DNA of 32,399 nucleotides from the NCBI GenBank assembly GCA_944381515.1, contig CALWLM010000018.1, positions 1 through 32,399 of the forward strand, in the 5' to 3' direction. Every line of letters begins with the position of its first letter. The first letter of the stretch is position 1. The position numbers and the translations under genes are program-made. The DNA comes from an uncultured Lachnospiraceae bacterium (GTDB lineage Bacteria > Bacillota > Clostridia > Lachnospirales > Lachnospiraceae). Positions 27,042-32,399 of this stretch are shown here, piece by piece. The notes under the pieces are model-generated. The model was given only the letters and a program-made list of their open reading frames with translations. It ran no database searches and was not told the origin of the DNA.

Positions 27042-28256
27042 ATGGTTCTCTATAGTAAAAACATTGTCCTGGAGGACGGCGTACGGGAAGGCTTCTTGGA
27101 ACTGGCAGACGGCCGGATTCAGGCAATTCACGAAACCTGGGAGGGACCCTTTGCCGACTATGCAGATCAGGTGATCTTTCCGGGTTTCATCGACATACAT
27201 ATCCACGGCTGGGCCACGGGCTCTTTCTGGTTTGAAAAGACGGCGGAAGCTACCCTGGAAATGTGCCGGACTCTGCCCTATGCGGGCGTGACTTCTTTCC
27301 TGGCCACATCGGGAGCCGATACGATCCCGGAAATCAAGCAGTGCATTGATGCGGCGGATACGGCCTGGGAGAAAAGCGAGGGAGAAGGAGCCCCGGAGCC
27401 CGGAGCCTGCGGCGCGGAACTGTTGGGCGTGCACCTGGAGGGACCTTTTATCAATCCCAAGTATAAGGGAATGCAGAGAGAGGAGTGCTGCATTGAGCCC
27501 AGTCTTTCTGTGATGGAGGAGCTCTACGGCTCCTTCCGCCACAAGCAGCTGTGCCGTCATATGACCATAGCGGTGGAGCGAAACGGCGCCAGAGAGGTGC
27601 TTGGCTTTTGCCGGGAGCATGGAATTCAGACGGCCATCGGACACAGCGCCGCCACTTTTGCCGAGATTACAGCCATCAAGGACGCCGGAATCGGCGGAGT
27701 CACCCACACCTTCAGCGGTATGAGGGGCTTTCATCACCGGGAGTTAGGCGTAGCCGGATCAGCTCTGTATTACGATGACCTGATGTGCGAGTTTGCCAAG
27801 CAGACCGGTCTTACGGTGTCCCACGAGGCCTTCGACATTGCCTACCGGATCAAGGGAAGCGACCGGATCATTCTGACGACGGACTGCTCTGGCCTGGCCC
27901 AGACGCAGACGGAATTTGATCATTATATCCGTCAAATGAAGTTTGTAAAAGACGGCGACAGGCTGCGCATCGACCACTATGACGGGAGACAGGAGTGGAT
28001 CGATCCCCATGATTACGAGGCGGTGCGCCATATGGAGATGAGCTACGCAGAATCGGTGCAGAATATGGCTGCCCATACGAAGGTGGACTGGCTGGATATT
28101 ATGAAGATGACCAGCCTGAATCCGGCAAAATACATCCATGTGGACGACAGAAAGGGAAAAATAGCGCCGGGTATGGATGCAGATCTGACCATTATGGATC
28201 AGGAGCTGAATCTGGTCAGCGTATTCTGCCGGGGAAAGGAGTACCGCCGATGCTAG
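27042..28256 (+). CDS. NagA-like N-acyl-sugar-phosphate deacetylase (amidohydrolase)
   Basis: A 404-residue TIM-barrel amidohydrolase related to N-acetylglucosamine-6-phosphate deacetylase. Seen: GFIDIHIHG (metal His pair), GVHLEGPFINPKYKGMQ (metal Glu), IGHSAATF (metal His), a further His at THTFSGM, the HHRELG phosphate-site arginine, and the catalytic Asp in ILTTDCSG. In ordinary NagA the stretch reads THLFNAM; the N to S and A to G changes here lie at the substrate pocket, so the substrate may not be plain GlcNAc-6-phosphate. It is slightly longer than usual NagA (about 380). GCGGAGGA precedes the ATG. No nagB is nearby. It overlaps the HAD gene by seven bases. Confidence 0.85.
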   Translation: MVLYSKNIVLEDGVREGFLELADGRIQAIHETWEGPFADYADQVIFPGFIDIHIHGWATGSFWFEKTAEATLEMCRTLPYAGVTSFLATSGADTIPEIKQCIDAADTAWEKSEGEGAPEPGACGAELLGVHLEGPFINPKYKGMQREECCIEPSLSVMEELYGSFRHKQLCRHMTIAVERNGAREVLGFCREHGIQTAIGHSAATFAEITAIKDAGIGGVTHTFSGMRGFHHRELGVAGSALYYDDLMCEFAKQTGLTVSHEAFDIAYRIKGSDRIILTTDCSGLAQTQTEFDHYIRQMKFVKDGDRLRIDHYDGRQEWIDPHDYEAVRHMEMSYAESVQNMAAHTKVDWLDIMKMTSLNPAKYIHVDDRKGKIAPGMDADLTIMDQELNLVSVFCRGKEYRRC

Positions 28257-29092
28257 GAAAATCGACGGCAGGAGAAAAGACAGCAGGAGAAAAGACAGCG
28301 AAAGAGAAGTCATTAAAGCAGCAGACGGCAAAGAGGAGACGCTGTGCGGTCAGCGATTTTGACCGGACGCTGTATGTAAACGAGGAGATCAGCCCGGAGA
28401 ATATCCGGGCTGTGCGCCGCTGGCAGGAGAGGGGAGACTGGTTTGTCATCGCCACCGGCCGCAATGAAAGCGGACTGATGGAAAAGCTGAGTCAGTTCGA
28501 TTGCAGGCCTGACGCTTATATTCTGAACAACGGGGCCCGGATTCTTCTGGCAGACGGGACGGAGATCTATTGCCGGACCATTGAGGATGCCACCTCCCAG
28601 GCGGTAATGCGTTATCTCTACGAAAACGATCGGGATGGGTTCGGCGTTACCCTGCGGGACCGGAAGGTCAATGTACTGTCGGCTGACCATACGACGACGC
28701 AGAAAGCCTGCGACGGCGTAATCACCATAGACCAGGCGCAGGAGCTTGCGGATGTGGTGCAGCTGCATACCAGAAGACCGGATGATCCGGCGTGGATCTC
28801 CAGGCTGTGCCGGGATCTCAATGAACGCTTCCCCGGCGTCACCGCCTATGCCAATGTGTGGAACGCGGATATTATGGCCCACGGCGTGGACAAGGAGGCG
28901 GGCATCCGTTATCTGGTAGAGTATGCGGGGGGCTTTGATCAGGTGCTCACAGTGGGAGACAGTGAAAACGACGTCCGCATGATCGGAGAGTACGCAGGGG
29001 CGGCCATGAGCTGCGCCTGTGAGAATGCCAGACAGGCCGCTTCCAGGACGGTGGAGTCGGTGGCGGAATACCTGAACGCTTATCTGGAGTAA
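28250..29092 (+). CDS. HAD-superfamily (Cof/type IIB) sugar phosphatase
   Basis: A 280-residue cytosolic phosphatase. Motif I is DFDRTLY (nucleophile Asp36, Asp38), motif II is ATGR, motif III lysine is in VDKEAGIRYL, and motif IV is GDSENDVRM. A IIB cap lies between motifs II and III. The N-terminal 33 residues are a lysine-rich tail with a repeated AGEKT unit, coded by a perfect 15-bp tandem duplication; no internal ATG removes it, and GGAAAGGAG precedes the ATG at 28250. It overlaps and is probably coupled to the NagA-like gene. It could dephosphorylate an intermediate or dead-end sugar phosphate of the pathway. Confidence 0.9.
   Translation: MLGKSTAGEKTAGEKTAKEKSLKQQTAKRRRCAVSDFDRTLYVNEEISPENIRAVRRWQERGDWFVIATGRNESGLMEKLSQFDCRPDAYILNNGARILLADGTEIYCRTIEDATSQAVMRYLYENDRDGFGVTLRDRKVNVLSADHTTTQKACDGVITIDQAQELADVVQLHTRRPDDPAWISRLCRDLNERFPGVTAYANVWNADIMAHGVDKEAGIRYLVEYAGGFDQVLTVGDSENDVRMIGEYAGAAMSCACENARQAASRTVESVAEYLNAYLE
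28268..28297 (+). repeat. Perfect 15-bp tandem duplication in the HAD gene
   Basis: GCAGGAGAAAAGACA occurs twice without gap (28268-28282 and 28283-28297); a third, degenerate unit follows. Being a multiple of three it adds five residues per copy to the N-terminal tail and keeps the frame. Confidence 0.9.
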
Positions 29093-29114
29093 AAGCAAAG
29101 CAACAGCAAAATGG

Positions 29115-29146
29115 CAGGGGCAGACGGAAGCGGCCGGTCTGCCCTG
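29115..29146 (+). repeat. Hairpin after the HAD gene
   Basis: CAGGGGCAGAC at 29115-29125 pairs with GTCTGCCCTG at 29137-29146, with one bulged G. No T-run follows on either side, so if it ends transcription it does so weakly. Confidence 0.4.
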
Positions 29147-29167
29147 TCAGAAGGAAACGGCGGGTAA

Positions 29168-29804
29168 TCAGAGCTTCTGCATATGCAGCTCGCCTCGTTT
29201 CAGACGAAAGATCACATCAGCCTGGGAGGCCAGCTCTGCCGAATGAGTGACTACCACCACACATCGATTCATATGGCGGGCGCTTTCCTTTAGCATTTCC
29301 GTAATGGCCTGGGCGGTATCCTCGTCCAGACTGCCGGTGGGTTCGTCTGCCAGTATGATGGGAGCTTCGCTTGCCAGAGCTCTGGCGATGGCCACCCTCT
29401 GCTGCTGACCGCCGGAGAGCTTGCGCACATTCCGCCTGGCCTCCTCGGCGGTCAGCCCCAGCCGCGTAAGAAGCGGCAGCGGCGGCAGCTTGGAGGTCAG
29501 CGCTACATTTTCCACAGGCGTCAGATAGTCGATCAGATTACAGCTCTGAAAGACAAAGGACACATGCCTGCGCCGGTGATCGGCAAGTCCGGTTTCGGCA
29601 ATATCCCGGCCGTCAAAAAGAATCCGGCCGCCGTCTGGGCTGTCCAGGCCGCCCAGCAAAGACAGAAGCGTAGTTTTACCGCAGCCGGAGGGACCGAGAA
29701 TGGCGTGGGAGCCTGCCCGACTCCAGCCTGCCGCTCACATCCCGCAGGATGATCTGTTTGTCATTGTAGCTGTATTTTAAATGGGAAAACTCTAGGATGC
29801 TCAT
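29168..29804 (-). pseudogene. MacB/LolD-type ABC transporter ATPase, interrupted by a frameshift
   Basis: The ATPase of a MacB/FtsX-like system. The true start is ATG 29804, with AGGAGGTT before it, giving MSILEFSHLKYSYNDKQ. After about 30 residues this frame runs into a stop at 29676-29678. From about 29711-29720 the reading continues in another frame with Walker A GPSGCGKTT, then FVFQSCNLIDYLTPVENV, signature LSGGQQQRVAIARAL, Walker B IILADEPTGSLD and the H-loop VTHSAEL. Removing one base near GGCAGGC joins the parts into a protein of about 211 residues, a normal length. All catalytic motifs are intact after the shift. It may be a recent mutation, a sequencing or assembly error, or less likely a recoding site. 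Permeases follow it on the same strand order. Confidence 0.85.
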
Positions 29805-29833
29805 GGGATTAACCTCCTGTCTTGTCTGTTTCA

Positions 29834-29853
29834 TATCTATCTATCTATTTATT
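29834..29853. repeat. Tetranucleotide repeat upstream of the ATPase gene
   Basis: TATC occurs three times, then TATT twice, followed by more TCTG/TATC-like units up to about 29895. It lies in the pyrimidine-rich gap before the ribosome site of the ATPase. Such runs can change length by slippage. Confidence 0.7.
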
Positions 29854-29915
29854 TGTCTGTTTTTATGGGTGTTTTGTATCTGCTTTTCACCTATCTGCTA
29901 TTAATTCATTTGCTT

Positions 29916-31220
29916 TTAATCCATCTGTGAAAGAATGGCTCCTGGCCGCAGGCGAATGATTGTAACGCCGGCAAACAGCACGGCCAGAATCAGGCAGACG
30001 AGGCCTGTCAGGCAGACTGCGGCGGCATCCGACAGGGAGAGGGAGACAGTCAGGCTGCCGGCCTCGCCCAGACGGCCTGCCAAAAGGGAACCGGCCAGGT
30101 CCGTAAGGAGGCTGGTAAGCCCCCAGGACGCGGCTGCTGCGGGGACGGCCAGCAGGAAATTTTCGGTCAGGAACTGAAGCAGGATCTCTCCTTTATTCCG
30201 CCCCAGAGACAACAGATTGCCGGCCTCTCTCTTGCGGCTTCGCGTCCAGAGCGTCAGCAGAAGGGCCACCAGAGCCGTACCGGCGGCAGCGATGGCGGCG
30301 ACCGCCGTATCTATCATGGTCTGGAGAGAAGAGAGGGGATGGGAAATCAAATCAAAGCTTTCGGTATCGGCCGCATAGGTGAAGGTTTTTCCCTTTAGCT
30401 CCGGCAGATTTTCAATGGTGTTCTGGATATTTTCAATATTTTCGGCGGAGTTTACATACACATCGACGGACCCCAGCTCCAGAGTCTGGCGGTCAAAAAT
30501 TTCATTGTAGCTGTTCATATCAATAAAACCCTGATTGGCGGGAATTCCGTCGGACATCATGGCCTCCTTGGTCAGTCCTTCCGTTCCACTGAAAATACCC
30601 ACGATTTCAAAGGTGTTTTTGGTGTCGCTGTCCAGGCTGTACAGAGTGAGACTGTCTCCTGCGGAAAGTCCGTTTTTCTCCGCCAGCTCCCGGGAAATCA
30701 TTACGGCGTAGGAGTCTTCGGGCGTGATGTGGCGGCCTTCTTCCAGGGTATAGGTCCCGTTCAGAAACTTGGAGTTCAGCGCGGAATTAAAGGTTACGGT
30801 GTAGGGAACGGATTGTCCGTAGTCGGTATAGCTGACGTTAAAGGCGCCGGGGAAGTATTCAAAATCCACAGCGGCTCCCCAGTATCCGCCTTCGTTTTGC
30901 GCGCTGCAGGCCACTACGCCGTCTACCTGGGAGATGGCGTCTATGACATCCTGGGTGATGTAATCGCCCTGATAGATGTAGGATGTTCCCCAGCTGTTTT
31001 CCGTTCCGCTTCCATATAGGTCCATATTGCCGGAATCAATCTCAATATGGATGGAGCCGCCCACGGTCTCTTTGACCATGTCGCTTTGCCGGCCGGCGGC
31101 GCGGCCTATGGACAGGGCGAGGAGAGCTGCCGACGGCAGCAGGGTGTAGGTCAGAAACAGGATGATGCTGCGTACTTTCTGCCGGCGGCAGTAGCGAACC
31201 GCCCGTCTGAAAAAATTCAT
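29916..31220 (-). CDS. FtsX/MacB-like ABC transporter permease
   Basis: A 434-residue membrane protein. One helix near the N-terminus (RSIILFLTYTLLPSAALLAL) is followed by a large extracellular domain (about 45-300). Three C-terminal helices follow (AAIAAAGTALVALLLTL, a segment near 355, and CLTGLVCLILAVLFAGV). This is the four-helix FtsX/MacB layout. RKREAGNLLSLGRNKGEILLQFL, in parts, is the typical cytosolic coupling segment. AAGGAGGTT precedes the ATG. It is a paralogue of the next gene, ending RLRPGAILSQMD against KPKEILTKMN there. The pair with the ATPase is likely an exporter or a peptide-sensing/resistance transporter. Confidence 0.88.
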   Translation of the reverse strand: MNFFRRAVRYCRRQKVRSIILFLTYTLLPSAALLALSIGRAAGRQSDMVKETVGGSIHIEIDSGNMDLYGSGTENSWGTSYIYQGDYITQDVIDAISQVDGVVACSAQNEGGYWGAAVDFEYFPGAFNVSYTDYGQSVPYTVTFNSALNSKFLNGTYTLEEGRHITPEDSYAVMISRELAEKNGLSAGDSLTLYSLDSDTKNTFEIVGIFSGTEGLTKEAMMSDGIPANQGFIDMNSYNEIFDRQTLELGSVDVYVNSAENIENIQNTIENLPELKGKTFTYAADTESFDLISHPLSSLQTMIDTAVAAIAAAGTALVALLLTLWTRSRKREAGNLLSLGRNKGEILLQFLTENFLLAVPAAAASWGLTSLLTDLAGSLLAGRLGEAGSLTVSLSLSDAAAVCLTGLVCLILAVLFAGVTIIRLRPGAILSQMD

Positions 31221-31233
31221 GCTGATAACCTCC

Positions 31234-32399
31234 TTAATTCATTTTGGTTAAAATTTCTTTGGGCTTAAATGCCAGAATGACGCTGCCGGAGGCCAGAATG
31301 GCAAGCAGCGCGGCAGCCGCCTCCCCGCCCAGCAGAAGAAGGGAGCGGAGAAGGTCGGGATGCAGGTAATCCGGAATTGCATCCGAAGACAGAGAGCCAA
31401 AGAGCAGCTCGTTTAACCTGCCGGAACAGGCAAAGGACAATAGAAGAGCCGACAGAAAGCCAAGAAGCAGAAGAATGCCGGTTTCCAGAGCAAATTGCCC
31501 TATAATTTCCATCTTTGATTTTCCCAGAGACAGATAGAGACCCGCTTCATGTATACGGCCCCGGGTCTGCAAAAGCAGAAGCAGCGTGAGCACTGCGGCC
31601 CCCAAAACGGCGGCTGCGGCAATCAGGGAGAGGACCAGCTCCTGGAGATTTTGGAGTTCCCCGGCGATTTGCCGGTACTGGAAATCATTCTCCCGCAGGA
31701 TATGGCTGTCCCAATCGATGGAAGAGAGTTCTTTGACCTGACGCAGAATATCTTCCAGAGCCAGAGGATCGCTTATATAGAAGGCGATTTCTCCCTCATA
31801 GAGGCCGGGCTCCTGCTCCTGCAATTGGATCAGGAGGCTGCTGTCTGAATAAATATGATTGACGGCCCTGGCGGCGGTGGGAGAATCTGCGCTGTCGGAG
31901 CTTTCCGGGGGCTGGAAGATTCCGATGATTTCTGCCTGGGCATAGGCAGTCTTTTGGGGGATTGTGTCGGTATATTCTCCGTTCAGAGTCCCCAGGCCGG
32001 CATGGGTCAGCGTAATACGGTCGCCCACCGACAGATTATTCTCCGCCGCCAGTTCTGCGCTGATGAGAATTTTGTTCACATCTTCGGGGCGGATATGGCG
32101 TCCCGCCGTCAATGTGTATTCTTCCTCCCGGAATACATCCAACAGGGAGGAATCCCGCACGGCGGTTACCTGGCCCATGTTGCTGTCCGCATTGTCTCCG
32201 GCCCCCGCAAGAAAATGGAGCTGGCTGCTTTTGGCATACCCGTAATGCTCTGTGTTGTAGCTTCGAAGCAGATCTCCTGCGGCATCGATGATCTGTTCAA
32301 TGCTCTCCTGGGAGATCACCGGAGCGGCAGCGTCGGTGATGCCGCCCTCCTCCAGGGTAAGCCGGGCATAGGGACGTATATAGAAAGCGGCTCCGATGC
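31234..32399 (-). CDS. FtsX/MacB-like ABC transporter permease, truncated by the window edge
   Basis: The C-terminal 387 or so residues of a second permease; the frame stays open to the right edge, so the start lies outside. An extracellular domain (including ILISAELAAENNLSVGDRIT) is followed by three membrane helices: LIAAAAVLGAAVLTLLLLL, ILLLLGFLSALLLSFAC and a segment near AAAALLAILASGSVIL. The coupling stretch EAGLYLSLGKSKMEII matches its downstream paralogue. Both carry an RHIxPED motif followed by ISxELAxxNxLSxGD in the extracellular domain, showing tandem duplication. The two probably form a heterodimeric transporter with the frameshifted ATPase. Confidence 0.88.
   Translation of the reverse strand, partial: IGAAFYIRPYARLTLEEGGITDAAAPVISQESIEQIIDAAGDLLRSYNTEHYGYAKSSQLHFLAGAGDNADSNMGQVTAVRDSSLLDVFREEEYTLTAGRHIRPEDVNKILISAELAAENNLSVGDRITLTHAGLGTLNGEYTDTIPQKTAYAQAEIIGIFQPPESSDSADSPTAARAVNHIYSDSSLLIQLQEQEPGLYEGEIAFYISDPLALEDILRQVKELSSIDWDSHILRENDFQYRQIAGELQNLQELVLSLIAAAAVLGAAVLTLLLLLQTRGRIHEAGLYLSLGKSKMEIIGQFALETGILLLLGFLSALLLSFACSGRLNELLFGSLSSDAIPDYLHPDLLRSLLLLGGEAAAALLAILASGSVILAFKPKEILTKMN

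Overview
The window looks like chromosome of a strictly anaerobic, fermentative Firmicute, most likely Lachnospiraceae (Clostridium cluster XIVa). This is inferred from GC-moderate codon use, AGGAGG-type ribosome binding sites, a CIRCE-controlled groES-groEL pair, an oxygen-sensitive class III ribonucleotide reductase, PTS sugar uptake, and BMP-type and MacB-type ABC transporters. I saw no rRNA, tRNA, CRISPR array, IS element or prophage gene.

Layout. (a) 1-2786: an M29 aminopeptidase followed closely by a MocR-type regulator whose PLP-binding lysine is replaced by arginine. (b) 2947-5030: CIRCE, groES, groEL and a strong terminator. (c) 5201-6940: a sigma-A promoter and a GlcNAc-type PTS EIICB. 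(d) 6999-13485: nrdD behind candidate NrdR boxes. Its activase gene nrdG lies 3.5 kb further on, separated by a YcxB-like remnant, an MBL hydrolase, a YdjC/ChbG-type deacetylase and an opposing RpiR-type regulator. (e) 13559-15206: guaB with its own promoter and terminator. (f) 15243-20860: an operon of a 5-formyltetrahydrofolate cyclo-ligase-like protein and a complete BMP-family ABC importer, probably for nucleosides. (g) 20871-29092: a BglG/Mga-like regulator divergent from a PTS EIICB, a fumarase-superfamily lyase, a GH4 6-phospho-alpha-glucosidase, a NagA-like amidohydrolase and a HAD phosphatase. (h) 29168-32399: a minus-strand MacB/FtsX-type ABC system whose ATPase gene is frameshifted. 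Its last permease runs off the right edge.

How the genes may work together. Region (g) is the best candidate for an undescribed pathway. PTS import would give a C6-phosphorylated substrate, GH4 could open an alpha-glycosidic bond, and the NagA-like protein could remove an N-acyl group. The lyase is the unexpected member, because this superfamily usually eliminates fumarate from a succinyl- or malyl-type adduct. The cluster may therefore degrade an amino-sugar conjugate carrying a C4-dicarboxylate, not a simple maltoside. Region (f) sits next to guaB, which suggests purine nucleoside salvage, but the role of its folate-ligase-like first gene is open. All functional calls rest on reading motifs; no database search was possible.
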